Source: an uncultured Gemmataceae bacterium
GTDB taxonomy: Bacteria; Planctomycetota; Planctomycetia; Gemmatales; Gemmataceae
DNA: 64,000 nt
Direction of reading: 5' to 3'
NCBI GenBank assembly: GCA_937923405.1
Contig: CALDUY010000020.1
Coordinates: forward strand, 258,777 to 322,776
The notes beneath the pieces are model-generated. The model did not search any database. It was not told where the DNA came from and worked only from the letters and a program-made list of their open reading frames with translations. A program made the position numbers and the translations under genes. This document shows, piece after piece, positions 9,226 through 17,448 of the stretch (position 1 is its first letter; each line of letters begins with the position of its first letter).

Positions 9226-9286
9226 GAGGACTTTTGGGGTACTCCAGGACGGGGGAACGAGGGGTGGCTCCGAGGGAGATCGACCG

Positions 9287-9688
9287 ATGGAAAGTTGGCG
9301 CAAGGTATGGCGGGAGGGGATTGAGCCGTTGTTGTCCAGCAACTCGCTGGAGGCGCTGCGCCAGGCGTTGAAGAGCGATGATCCGGCTCTGTTACAGGGA
9401 GCGACGACCAGCCCACCGCCGCTGGTCTGCTTGCAGGATTGGCCCGTCGATGGGGCTTGCGCTCTGGGCTACTGCGGCTGGAAGGGGGATGGCCTGGAGA
9501 CGGTCGGCGAAGTGGAAGAGTACTTCGCGCGGATGTGTTTTGAGATCGACCAGGCGATGGGCGAGCCGGCCGCCTGCCGTTACTTCCTCAACTGGTGGGA
9601 CGAGACGCCGCGCGAGCAACTCCGCCGTGAGCTGCTCGCCGAGGTTCATCGCGCCTTGAAGGCTCGTCAGACGTTGGCCGCTGCCTAG
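9287..9688 (+). CDS. Uncharacterised small protein
   Basis: A 133-residue soluble protein that I do not recognise. It has four Cys (two in the CALGYC stretch) and several Trp, including a conspicuous LNWWDETPRE near residues 101-110. The C-terminus is helical and basic. There is no signal peptide or membrane segment. A GGGAG-type ribosome site precedes the ATG. It is the first of three tightly spaced small genes behind the AT-rich promoter and ends 11 bp before the next. Codon use is GC-rich like its neighbours, so recent transfer is not obvious. Confidence 0.7.
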   Translation: MESWRKVWREGIEPLLSSNSLEALRQALKSDDPALLQGATTSPPPLVCLQDWPVDGACALGYCGWKGDGLETVGEVEEYFARMCFEIDQAMGEPAACRYFLNWWDETPREQLRRELLAEVHRALKARQTLAAA

Positions 9689-9699
9689 GAGGACGACCC

Positions 9700-9951
9700 A
9701 TGCCCACCACTGCGAATCCCCGTGTGCTAACTGTTCTCCGTGTCGCCCAGGGCGAACACTACGTCGGCGACATTCTCCTGGATCGCAAAGGCCGCGTCTG
9801 GCGACATGCCGACTCCATCCCGTCGGACGTGGTCCTGAAGGCGCTCGTCGCCCATCGACGCAGTCACGAACTTTTCGGGCAGGTGATCGGCCTGCACGAT
9901 CGGCGAACGTATTCCTGGGTCGTCGTTGGGGCGACGACTCAGGCCGCTTGA
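9700..9951 (+). CDS. Uncharacterised small protein
   Basis: An 83-residue protein of unknown function. The central part (LDRKGRVWRHADSIPSDVV) suggests a small beta-rich fold. No Cys, signal peptide or membrane helix is present. AGGAGG lies a few bases before the ATG, immediately after the stop of the previous gene, so translation is probably coupled. It is the middle gene of the small-ORF cluster. Confidence 0.65.
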   Translation: MPTTANPRVLTVLRVAQGEHYVGDILLDRKGRVWRHADSIPSDVVLKALVAHRRSHELFGQVIGLHDRRTYSWVVVGATTQAA

Positions 9952-9994
9952 ACCACTTACTTCAAGAACCACTTGCTCAGGGGGAATTCGAACC

Positions 9995-10255
9995 ATGTTG
10001 TGCCGTCATTGCCAGAAAGTCAAGTCGAACCGTCCGCGTGGCCTGTGCTGGTCGTGTTACTATCGACCCGGAGTGCGTGACCAGTATCCGTCCACGAGCA
10101 AGTATGCCCGACGAGGGGTCGGTGATTTTCATGGGCGAACCAAGCTGGCCGCCGAGCCGACCACGGCGCGGCCCGGGACCGAAGCCAAGATCGCTGTCCT
10201 CGCCGAGCGTGCCCGTCTGGGGCTGTCGCTTTGGCATCCGCTCGACGCCGCTTGA
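9995..10255 (+). CDS. Small zinc-ribbon-like protein
   Basis: An 86-residue protein with two CxxC pairs near the N-terminus, CRHC (residues 3-6) and CWSC (18-21), separated by a basic stretch. This looks like a four-cysteine zinc knuckle, followed by YYRPGVRDQYP and a basic, Gly-rich segment (SKYARRGVGDFHGRTK). It may bind nucleic acid or act as a small adaptor; this is inference. I used the ATG at 9995 because AGGGGG lies upstream and the protein then begins with the Cys motif; the frame is open further up, to 9926. It is third in the cluster and converges on the ABC transporter genes. Confidence 0.65.
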   Translation: MLCRHCQKVKSNRPRGLCWSCYYRPGVRDQYPSTSKYARRGVGDFHGRTKLAAEPTTARPGTEAKIAVLAERARLGLSLWHPLDAA

Positions 10256-10289
10256 ATCCTAGCGAACTCGGCAGCTTCGGCTGCTCTGC

Positions 10290-11027
10290 TTAATGTCTCA
10301 TGGCCTCGTGAAGGAACTGCCGCGTGACCTCGGTACGCGCTGCGCCGAAGATCTGCTCGGGAGGTCCAGATTCGGCGACCGTGCCTTCGTGCATGACATG
10401 AACCGTGTGAGCGACACGGCGAGCGAAGCTCATAGCGTGCGTCACGACGATCATGGTCTGACCGGCTTTGGCCAGGTCGGACATGACCCCGAGCACTTCT
10501 CCAGCCATGCGTGGATCCAGCGCGCTAGTTGGTTCGTCAAACAAAATCGCTTCCGGATGGACCGCCAACGCGCGGGCAATGGCCACCCGCTGTTGTTGCC
10601 CACCGGAAAGCTGTTCCGGTCGGACGTTGGCCTTGTCGCGCATGCCGACTCGTTCGAGCAAGGTCAACGCCTCCGGTTCGGCCTCGGCACGAGTGCGACC
10701 TTGTGCCCACAACGGCCCCGAGAGGACGTTTTCCAACACGGTCAGATGCGGAAACAGGTGAAACTGTTGGAACACCATGCCAATGCGCTGTCGCAGGGCA
10801 CGCAGTTGCTCGGACTTGGTTCCACCAGCTTTCAGCGACAGCTCGCCAACGCGAACGGAGCCGGCCTGAAACTTCTCCAGACCATTGATACAGCGTAACA
10901 GAGTGCTTTTGCCACCGCCCGAGGGGCCGATTACCGCTGCCACCTCTCCCTGGCGCACTGTCAAGTTGATGCCCCGCAAAACGTGTAGGTGGCCATGATG
11001 CTTAGACAATTCGCAGACTTCGATCAT
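10290..11027 (-). CDS. Polar amino acid ABC transporter ATP-binding protein (GlnQ-type)
   Basis: A 245-residue ABC ATPase that powers uptake of a polar amino acid. Walker A is GPSGGGKST (34-42), the Q-loop Q87-Q88 region is VFQQFHLF, the signature is LSGGQQQR (140-147), Walker B is ILFDEP (161-166), the D-loop is SALD, and the H-loop is H197. Length and motif order match GlnQ/HisP proteins. It follows the fused receptor/permease gene by 4 bp, so the two genes form a complete importer. Amino-acid specificity cannot be assigned from sequence. Confidence 0.92.
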   Translation of the reverse strand: MIEVCELSKHHGHLHVLRGINLTVRQGEVAAVIGPSGGGKSTLLRCINGLEKFQAGSVRVGELSLKAGGTKSEQLRALRQRIGMVFQQFHLFPHLTVLENVLSGPLWAQGRTRAEAEPEALTLLERVGMRDKANVRPEQLSGGQQQRVAIARALAVHPEAILFDEPTSALDPRMAGEVLGVMSDLAKAGQTMIVVTHAMSFARRVAHTVHVMHEGTVAESGPPEQIFGAARTEVTRQFLHEAMRH

Positions 11028-11031
11028 GGAA

Positions 11032-12597
11032 CTAGCCCTCCACCTTGAGTGGTTGGCTCTCCAACCTTCTTGCCAACAGAGATAGCGGATAGCTCATGGC
11101 GAGATAAAGCAGTCCTACAACTAGGGCCAACTGCAAGGCGATCTCGCGATCGTATTTGTTCTGGTAATACAACCCGGTCAGATCCGTGATAAGAATCACT
11201 GAACAGATCGACGTATCCTTGAACAGAGCGATAAAGTCATTGGTGACAGGTGGCACAACGAGGCGAACTGCCTGGGGTAAAATGATATGCCAGATCGCTT
11301 TACTCCGTGACATGCCGAGAGACAAGGCAGCCTCCATCTGTCCGCGCGGAATGGCTTGCAATCCAGCCCGATAGATTTCCGACTCGTAGGCGGAGTAGTT
11401 GAACGCCAGTCCCAGCACCCCGACGGCGAAGGCTGGCAGCGTCACCAGCGAGATGAGCGGTTGCCAGCCAATGGCTCGGGCAGCCATTGGTACCAGAAAG
11501 AACAGTACATACATCTGCAACAGCAGCGGCGTACCGCGGAGGATCTCGACGTACACCGCTAACGGAGTACGCACCCACCACGGCCCATAGAGTCGACCCA
11601 CGGCGATACCAATGCCCAGCAGAATGGCCAACGGCATGGCCAGACAGGCCAAGGAGATGGTCACACCCGTAGCTCGCAGCAGAGCCGTGCGCAGCGACTT
11701 CAGCGAGAGCTTCGCGGTGACCGACGCCGGCACGTCCTCCGGAGCGGGCGGCCAGGGCTTTTCGACCAGTAGCCGCAGTTGCTCTTGCTCCTTGGACCAC
11801 AGCTTGTACTTGCGATAGATCCGCTCGATTTCGCCGGAACGCACCGCCTCGCGAATGGCTCCGTTGAGCGCCTCACGCAGTTCGGTGTCACTCTTGCGCG
11901 TCAGGATAATGTAGTAGCCCGGAGCGACCGGTTCGCCGACGACCTTTAGTTGTGGTAGTTTGCCTCCTTCGACGTAGTAAGCCGCGGCTGGCGAATCCTG
12001 CACCGTGACATCGAGCCGTTCTCCCCCTTCGACGAGTTGAAAGGTCTCATCTACTTCGCGCGTCGGTATGACTTCGACGTCGTCGCCAAACTTGGTACGC
12101 ATGTAGCGTTCGGCCACCGAACCACGCAGCACACCGACCCGCAGACGCGGCTTGCCAGGCTGGCGCTTCAAGTCTTCCCAGCCTTTGACGCTATCATCGT
12201 TGGTCCGAACAATCAGCCGCAACGTGTAGATGAAGTAGGGTAGGGTGGAGGCAAACTCTTGCTCTCGTTCGGGGACAAACTCCATCCCGTTCATGGCAAT
12301 ATCGATGTTGCCGCGTTGCAGCGTGTCAGGCAGTGTGTCCCAGTCGGCCTGCACGAAAACCGGATGCCGGCCAATCTGTTTGGCCAGAAAGGCGATTAGC
12401 TCGACCTCGAAGCCGACACGATTGGTCGAGGGACCATAGATGAACGGAGCGCCGCCGGCCGCATCGCCACCCCAACGCAAGGGAGGTAGATCCGCCTGAG
12501 CGTGTGTTTGAGATAGACTGCCGAATAACAGTACTAGACCGGCCAGGAGAGGAAGTCGGCGGCGAAAGTGAGACGAGGGGGCAGGGGCTTCGGTCAT
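11032..12597 (-). CDS. Amino acid ABC transporter, fused substrate-binding protein and permease
   Basis: A 521-residue fusion. A signal peptide (to about residue 35, ending QTHAQA) is followed by a family-3 solute-binding domain (about 38-275, with FEVELIAFLAKQIG near the start). After a linker comes a HisM/GlnP-type permease domain (about 305-515) carrying LRGTPLLLQMYVLFF and the cytoplasmic-loop motif SALSLG-like GQMEAALSLGMSRSKA. The receptor is therefore tethered to the membrane. AGGAGG lies 10 nt upstream of the ATG. It is the first gene of the transporter operon. Similar fusions are known in other bacteria; the substrate is unassigned. Confidence 0.9.
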   Translation of the reverse strand: MTEAPAPSSHFRRRLPLLAGLVLLFGSLSQTHAQADLPPLRWGGDAAGGAPFIYGPSTNRVGFEVELIAFLAKQIGRHPVFVQADWDTLPDTLQRGNIDIAMNGMEFVPEREQEFASTLPYFIYTLRLIVRTNDDSVKGWEDLKRQPGKPRLRVGVLRGSVAERYMRTKFGDDVEVIPTREVDETFQLVEGGERLDVTVQDSPAAAYYVEGGKLPQLKVVGEPVAPGYYIILTRKSDTELREALNGAIREAVRSGEIERIYRKYKLWSKEQEQLRLLVEKPWPPAPEDVPASVTAKLSLKSLRTALLRATGVTISLACLAMPLAILLGIGIAVGRLYGPWWVRTPLAVYVEILRGTPLLLQMYVLFFLVPMAARAIGWQPLISLVTLPAFAVGVLGLAFNYSAYESEIYRAGLQAIPRGQMEAALSLGMSRSKAIWHIILPQAVRLVVPPVTNDFIALFKDTSICSVILITDLTGLYYQNKYDREIALQLALVVGLLYLAMSYPLSLLARRLESQPLKVEG

Positions 12598-12633
12598 CTC
12601 ATGCGATCCTCCTAAAAATTTGTGCCAGGACGC

Positions 12634-12660
12634 ATTCTACCTACTTTGCGCGCAAGTCAA
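12634..12660 (-). promoter_or_regulatory. Possible promoter of the amino acid transporter operon
   Basis: Minus-strand TTGACT (12655-12660) and TAGAAT (12634-12639) separated by 15 bp, which is short for a sigma-70 promoter. It lies about 37 bp upstream of the transporter start codon. Confidence 0.4.
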
Positions 12661-12890
12661 TGCCACTTAGTCGTTCTCTCGTTGTATGAAGGGCACCGAT
12701 GGCCCGTACCTAGCACGAGTCGCTTCCCAGCTGGGCGGCTTGTTTTACCATAGATCCGCCTCTCGTGGTGCTGGCATCGCGAGAGGCGGTGCGCGTTTTC
12801 GCCGCTCTTCCAGGTTCATACGATGGCAGTATCTCCCCAGGCGAACAGGCCGGGGGAGCATCGTATTGTTCTCTCTCCTGGAGATGCTCG

Positions 12891-14312
12891 ATGAAATCCC
12901 TGACGAGTGTCGTGCTCCTGTGCGGAGCCTGTTTTCTCGCCTTGCCCAAACCGCCTGGCCGTGCCGAGACGCCGGCCCTGCCGAAGAAAACCGCCCTGGA
13001 TGACTACGTCGCCAAGGCCGATCCCACCTACTCTTGGAAGCTGGTCAAGACCATCAAGGGCGATGGATTCACTTGCTATATTCTCGATCTGAAATCGCAG
13101 ACTTGGCGGATGGCTCCCGACGTGAATCGCAACGTTTGGGAACACTGGTTGACCATCGTCAAGCCGGACAAAGTCACCAGTGAAACCGGACTACTGATGA
13201 TTAGTGGTGGACGCAACGGACGAGAGGCTCCCAACAGTCCTCCCGGTGAAGCCGCTATGATCGCCAAGCGTAGCGGTACGGTCGTGGTCAACCTGGGACA
13301 GGTGCCCAACCAGCCCCTGGAACTGAACAAGGACGGCAACGGCCGCTTCGAGGACGATCTCATCGCCTACTGTCACATCAAGTTCATGGACACTGGCGAT
13401 GTGACTTGGCTGACTCGTTTGCCGATGGTCAAAAGCGCCGTGCGGGCCATGGATGCGGCCACGGAGTTTCTCGCTACGGAGGAAGGCGGCAAAACTCCGC
13501 TGAAGAAATTTGTCGTCGCTGGAGCCTCGAAGCGCGGCTGGACCACCTGGTTGACCGGCGCGGTCGATTCTCGCGTTATCGCCATCGTACCCATCGTCAT
13601 CGACGTGCTAAACGTCAAGGTGAGCATGATGAACCACTATGCGGCTTACGGCTTCTGGGCCCCCGCAGTCGGCGACTACGCGGTCCGACACAAGGTCATG
13701 GATCGCTGGGACACGCCGCAGATGGACGAACTGAACAAGATCGAGGATCCCTACTACTATCGTCATCGGCTGAAGATCCCCAAATTCATCGTCAATGCCA
13801 CGGGCGATCAGTTCTTCACGCCGGACTCGTCCAAATTCTACTTTGACGATCTGGAAGGGGTGAAATATCTCCGCTACGTCCCCAATGCCGATCACTCCTT
13901 GCGTGAAACGGATGCGCTGGAGAGCATCTACGCTTTCTACAACGCCATCGTCAAGGGAACGCCGCTGCCCAAGTTCAGCTGGAAGCTGCAGGCGGATGGA
14001 TCGATTCAGGTGACGACGGAAACGAAACCTTTGGAGGTGAATCTCTGGCAGGCGAACAGCCCCAAGGCACGCGATTTCCGCGTCATGACTATCGGCAAGG
14101 CGTTCAAGAAATCGACGCTGTCCGAGACAGGCAAGGGCACTTACCTGGCGCGAGTCGAAAAACCCGAGTCGGGGTGGACTGCCTTCTTTGTTGAGTTAGT
14201 GTTCGACAGCGGCGATCCGAAAACTCCGTTTAAGTTCACGACTCAGGTGCAGATCACTCCGGACAACCATCCGCACAGCTTCGACGACTTCCGCAAGACG
14301 TTGAAGAAGTAG
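12891..14312 (+). CDS. PhoPQ-activated pathogenicity-related (PqaA-like) alpha/beta-hydrolase-type protein
   Basis: A 473-residue secreted protein with a signal peptide (residues 1-23, ending GRAET). The body matches the PhoPQ-activated pathogenicity-related family: DDYVAKADPTYSW near the N-terminus, LLMISGGRNGREAP, and the hydrolase-elbow-like GASKRGWTTWLT with a Ser followed by KRGW. VNATGDQFFTPDSS later resembles the acid-loop region and NADHSL may hold the His. Biochemical function is unclear for the family, and the name is historical, not evidence of virulence. The ATG at 12891 is preceded by GGAG; the frame is open to 12765 but the signal peptide starts at 12891. Confidence 0.85.
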   Translation: MKSLTSVVLLCGACFLALPKPPGRAETPALPKKTALDDYVAKADPTYSWKLVKTIKGDGFTCYILDLKSQTWRMAPDVNRNVWEHWLTIVKPDKVTSETGLLMISGGRNGREAPNSPPGEAAMIAKRSGTVVVNLGQVPNQPLELNKDGNGRFEDDLIAYCHIKFMDTGDVTWLTRLPMVKSAVRAMDAATEFLATEEGGKTPLKKFVVAGASKRGWTTWLTGAVDSRVIAIVPIVIDVLNVKVSMMNHYAAYGFWAPAVGDYAVRHKVMDRWDTPQMDELNKIEDPYYYRHRLKIPKFIVNATGDQFFTPDSSKFYFDDLEGVKYLRYVPNADHSLRETDALESIYAFYNAIVKGTPLPKFSWKLQADGSIQVTTETKPLEVNLWQANSPKARDFRVMTIGKAFKKSTLSETGKGTYLARVEKPESGWTAFFVELVFDSGDPKTPFKFTTQVQITPDNHPHSFDDFRKTLKK

Positions 14313-14323
14313 GCGGATCGGGG

Positions 14324-14373
14324 CACGCTCGCTAGTAGCGCCTGGAGTCACTCCGCGGGGCCTGGCGAGCGTG
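14324..14373. terminator. Inverted repeat between convergent genes
   Basis: A 9-bp perfect stem (CACGCTCGC at 14324-14332, pairing with 14365-14373) whose loop contains a smaller GGAGT-CA-CTCC hairpin. It lies 12 bp after the PqaA-like stop and enters the 3' end of the converging B3/B4 gene. There is no T tract, so termination is only possible. Confidence 0.35.
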
Positions 14374-15036
14374 GCTCGGGCCTTAGTTCCACGTCGCCGA
14401 CCTCGGCTCCCGCCTGGCGGAGCAACTCTCGATACCACGTCGCCACCTGGGCAGCGCGGCCAGGCAGAGCGATCGTGCCCCAGATCACCGACAAGGTGCA
14501 GCGTGTGGTTGGCGTGGTCTTGGTGCGTTGCGCGTCCTTGACGGCGTTCGCGCACGGGCCTTGGGTGTCGAACAGGCATAGCAGCCCGGCTAAGTCAATC
14601 GACTGGCCAGCGCTGTTGAAGACATACGACTGGCCATCGGCGGCAATGGCGATCCGTAATGGTGGTTGTGCCCGCTCCAGATCGATCACGCTGATCGGCA
14701 AGCCGCTGTGATACGACACCACATTGCAGGCATCGACCGCAAGATTGATCGATCCAAGGGTTCCCTCGCCAATGGCGCGGAGCAGATACTCCGAAGCGGG
14801 TTTGCCTCGTCCCGTTGGTCTATAGCCGCCGTGCCGCAATAACGCTCGAACTTTGTCGCGTATCTCGTCGGAGCTACTCCACGGAGCCGCCGCGGTCGGC
14901 GAGAGGAGTTGGCGCAGCGACTCCGGAGTTGGCGCAGCGACTCCGGAGTTGGCATCTCCCCGAGAACGCGAGGAAAGCTCGTCGCGAAGCTCGCAACTTC
15001 CAGCAGCGGATGCGGAGCGACGGCCACTTGGATCAT
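14348..15036 (-). pseudogene. B3/B4 tRNA-binding-domain protein, frameshifted by a 20-bp duplication
   Basis: The N-terminal part (from the ATG at 15036, MIQVAVAPHPLLEV...) and the main body (LLRHGGYRPTGRGKPASEYL onward, to 14348) lie in different frames. They belong to one protein resembling the B3/B4 domain of phenylalanyl-tRNA synthetase beta chain. The break falls in a 20-bp direct tandem repeat (14905-14953). Removing exactly one unit restores a single frame of about 222 residues, and both frames read TPESLRQL at the junction. The start has AGGAGG upstream and overlaps the previous stop (ATGA). Either this is a real recent inactivation or phase-variable switch, or it is a sequencing/assembly error. 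Free-standing B3/B4 proteins may edit or bind tRNA, which is inference. Confidence 0.8.
14905..14953. repeat. 20-bp tandem duplication
   Basis: Unit GGAGTTGGCGCAGCGACTCC occurs at 14905-14924 and 14925-14944, followed by a partial third copy (GGAGTTGGC, 14945-14953). It shifts the frame of the B3/B4-domain gene. Confidence 0.95.
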
Positions 15037-15251
15037 GCAGGCACTCCTCCTGGACGGAAGGATTTCCATTCCAGCCGACAATCGCCACACTTCAGCGCCC
15101 CGTACACATTGAAGTAGGTGGTGTAGCCGGTGCTGGTGTCGGTCTTGGTCAAGGTGAGTTCATCGTGAATGTGAGCGTGTTGATGGCACAAGCCGCGACC
15201 ACAGGGGGCACAGGTGCCTCGGGCTTCTCGTTCGCAGAACCAGCATTTCAT
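15033..15251 (-). CDS. Small multi-cysteine zinc-finger-like protein
   Basis: A 72-residue protein starting MKCWFCEREARG. It has three CxxC pairs (CWFC, CAPC, CGDC) plus a lone Cys and clustered His (CHQHAHIHD), a pattern for one or two structural zinc sites. Function is unknown. The ATG at 15251 has GGAG 9 nt upstream; an in-frame ATG at 15278 would add nine residues. It overlaps the start of the B3/B4 gene by ATGA, so the two are translationally coupled and may once have worked together. Confidence 0.7.
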   Translation of the reverse strand: MKCWFCEREARGTCAPCGRGLCHQHAHIHDELTLTKTDTSTGYTTYFNVYGALKCGDCRLEWKSFRPGGVPA

Positions 15252-15319
15252 CTTGCCAATCTCCAGCCGTTTGCTCATCCTGCCTTACAGGGACGTCCCA
15301 CAAGGAGAAGGATTAAGCG

Positions 15320-16183
15320 ATGACACGACCCGGACGCCGACTCCGTGAGGCCTGGCAACGTGAACCGCTGGCGATTCCAGGGGTGTTTTGTCCCTTGGTG
15401 GCACGATTGGCCGAACGCCTGGGCTTTCGGGCGGTCTATCTGTCCGGGGCGGCACTGTCGGCCACGTTGGGAATGCCGGACATTGGGCTGGTCTCCATGT
15501 CCGAATTCGCCGACGCTGCCCGGGCGATCTGTGCCGCTTCGTCATTGCCTCTATTATGTGATGCAGATACGGGGTTCGGCGAGGCATTGCACGTTGAACG
15601 CACGGTAAAACTGTTCGAGGCCGCCGGGGCCGCTGGGCTACATCTGGAAGATCAGCAGATGCCCAAGCGGTGTGGCCATCTTTCCGGCAAATCGTTGATC
15701 CCCGCCGAGGAGATGGTCCGCAAGATCCGTGCGGCGATTGCGGCTCGGCGTGATTCGTCGTTCGTCATCATCGCCCGCACCGATGCCCGCGGAGTCGAGG
15801 GATTCGAGGAGGCCATCGAGCGTGCCCAGTTGTATGTCGATGCTGGGGCCGATGCGATCTTCCCTGAAGCTTTGGAGAACGAGAGCGAATTCGCCGACTT
15901 CGCCCAGGCCGTGCATGGAGTGCCCCTGCTGGCGAATATGACGGAGTTCGGCAAAAGCCAACTGTTGGATCGGCAGCGACTCGGCGAGCTGGGCTACCGC
16001 ATGATTCTCTATCCCGTTAGCGGTCTGCGTGCCGCCCTCCGCGCCGCCGAGTTGGTATTGCGCGACATTCAGCACAAGGGGCATCAACGCGATCAGATCG
16101 GTCAGATGCTAACGCGACGGGAACTGTACGAACTATTGGACTACGACGGCTACGACGTCCGCGATCGTGGCTATTTTGGTTGA
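15320..16183 (+). CDS. prpB: Methylisocitrate lyase
   Basis: A 287-residue enzyme of the isocitrate lyase/PEP mutase superfamily. It cleaves 2-methylisocitrate to pyruvate and succinate in the methylcitrate cycle for propionyl-CoA disposal. The metal-binding DADTGFG is at 81-87 and the active-site loop KRCGHLSGK at 116-124 carries the catalytic Cys, in the form typical of PrpB. Length is normal. AAGGAGAAGG precedes the ATG. The citrate synthase-type gene starts 17 bp downstream, which supports the methylcitrate role over other lyases of the family. Confidence 0.9.
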   Translation: MTRPGRRLREAWQREPLAIPGVFCPLVARLAERLGFRAVYLSGAALSATLGMPDIGLVSMSEFADAARAICAASSLPLLCDADTGFGEALHVERTVKLFEAAGAAGLHLEDQQMPKRCGHLSGKSLIPAEEMVRKIRAAIAARRDSSFVIIARTDARGVEGFEEAIERAQLYVDAGADAIFPEALENESEFADFAQAVHGVPLLANMTEFGKSQLLDRQRLGELGYRMILYPVSGLRAALRAAELVLRDIQHKGHQRDQIGQMLTRRELYELLDYDGYDVRDRGYFG

Positions 16184-16200
16184 CTCGGAGATTGCACACC

Positions 16201-17334
16201 ATGCCTGCGTCAGCACCGACTGAAGAAATCTACTCCCCTGGATTGGAGGGCGTCATCGCCGGCGAGACGGCCATCTCGACTGTCGTGGGCGGCCTCAGCT
16301 ATCGAGGCTATCCCGTAGGTGAACTGACCGAACGGGCCAGCTTCGACGAAGTGGCGTATCTGTTGTTGCATGGCGAGTTGCCCACGGCCCAGGAATTAAA
16401 GATATTTCAGAGCCGGATTGCGGCTTCTCGAAGGCTGCCCGACTGTTTGCTCGCTCTGTTCCGAGCTGCTCCTCAGGCGATTCCGATGGACACGCTGCGA
16501 ACCGCCGTCAGCGTGCTGGCCCATTTCGACCCGGACGTAGCGGATTCTTCTCGTGAGGCCAACCTTCGCAAGGCCGAGCGACTATTAGCTCAGATTCCGT
16601 TGGCCGTGGCCGCTCAGTATCGTCTCAGTGAAGGGCAAGAGCCGCTCGTCTCACGCGACGACTTGTCCACGGGGGACAATTTTCTCTATCTGCTCAGCGG
16701 TCAAGTGCCCAGCGCCGAGGTGGCCAAGGCTTTCGATGTCTCCCTGATTCTCTATGCCGAGCATGAGTTCAATGCCTCGACGTTCACGGCCCGGGTGGTG
16801 ACCTCGACGGAATCGGACTTGCACTCGGCGATCGTGGCGGCGATTGGGGCGCTGAAAGGGGCATTGCACGGCGGAGCCAACGAGCGGGTCATGGACGTGC
16901 TACGAGCAGCGGGTGGACCGGACACGGCGGAGGTTTGGCTGCGGCAGGCGATGGCTCGGAAGGAAAAGATCATGGGCTTCGGCCATCGAGTCTACAAGAC
17001 TGGAGACGTCCGCGCGGGGATTCTCAAAACGTTCGCTCGCCAGGCTGCGGAGCGAGCCAACGCCCTTCAGTGGGAAGAAACTGCTGAGGTCTTTGAACGA
17101 ATCCTGGCGACGGAAAAGAATCTGCATCCGAATCTCGACTGGCCGGCTGGCCGACTCTACCACGCTCTCGGTTTAGAGGTGCCGTTGTACACGCCGATCT
17201 TTGTGATGTCGCGCATCACGGGTTGGTCGGCCCATGTGATCGAGCAAGCCAGTCACAATCGCCTAATCCGTCCGCGGGCACGCTACATCGGCCCCGCAGT
17301 GCGAACGGTACGACCGTTGGCGGAAAGAGGTTAA
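16201..17334 (+). CDS. prpC: 2-Methylcitrate synthase / citrate synthase family protein
   Basis: A 377-residue type II citrate synthase-fold enzyme. Active-site elements are GALHGGANERVM (His), MGFGHRVYKTGD (His) and, near the C-terminus, an Asp in the NLDWPAGRLYHALG segment. The short length and the prpB neighbour favour 2-methylcitrate synthase (propionyl-CoA plus oxaloacetate), though citrate synthase activity cannot be excluded. I used the ATG at 16201 with GGAG 11 nt upstream; a TTG at 16180 is also in frame. prpD/acnD and a PrpR-type regulator are not in this window. Confidence 0.85.
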   Translation: MPASAPTEEIYSPGLEGVIAGETAISTVVGGLSYRGYPVGELTERASFDEVAYLLLHGELPTAQELKIFQSRIAASRRLPDCLLALFRAAPQAIPMDTLRTAVSVLAHFDPDVADSSREANLRKAERLLAQIPLAVAAQYRLSEGQEPLVSRDDLSTGDNFLYLLSGQVPSAEVAKAFDVSLILYAEHEFNASTFTARVVTSTESDLHSAIVAAIGALKGALHGGANERVMDVLRAAGGPDTAEVWLRQAMARKEKIMGFGHRVYKTGDVRAGILKTFARQAAERANALQWEETAEVFERILATEKNLHPNLDWPAGRLYHALGLEVPLYTPIFVMSRITGWSAHVIEQASHNRLIRPRARYIGPAVRTVRPLAERG

Positions 17335-17448
17335 AAGTTTATGAGAGCTAGAGACAAACCATCGAGGTGGGGTTAGTATAGTTGTTGGTATTCATCGTAT
17401 ACTGTGCCATTTTGCGCGCTACCAATTCCTCCGGGGAGGTAGGAACCC

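Noticed and set aside
10271..10284. GCAGC-TTCG-GCTGC hairpin between converging genes
   Set aside because: The stem is only 5 bp and has no T tract, too weak to call a terminator.
17373..17403. TTAGTA and TATACT as a promoter for the EF-hand gene
   Set aside because: Spacing is 19 bp and the -35 is poor; left out as unsupported.
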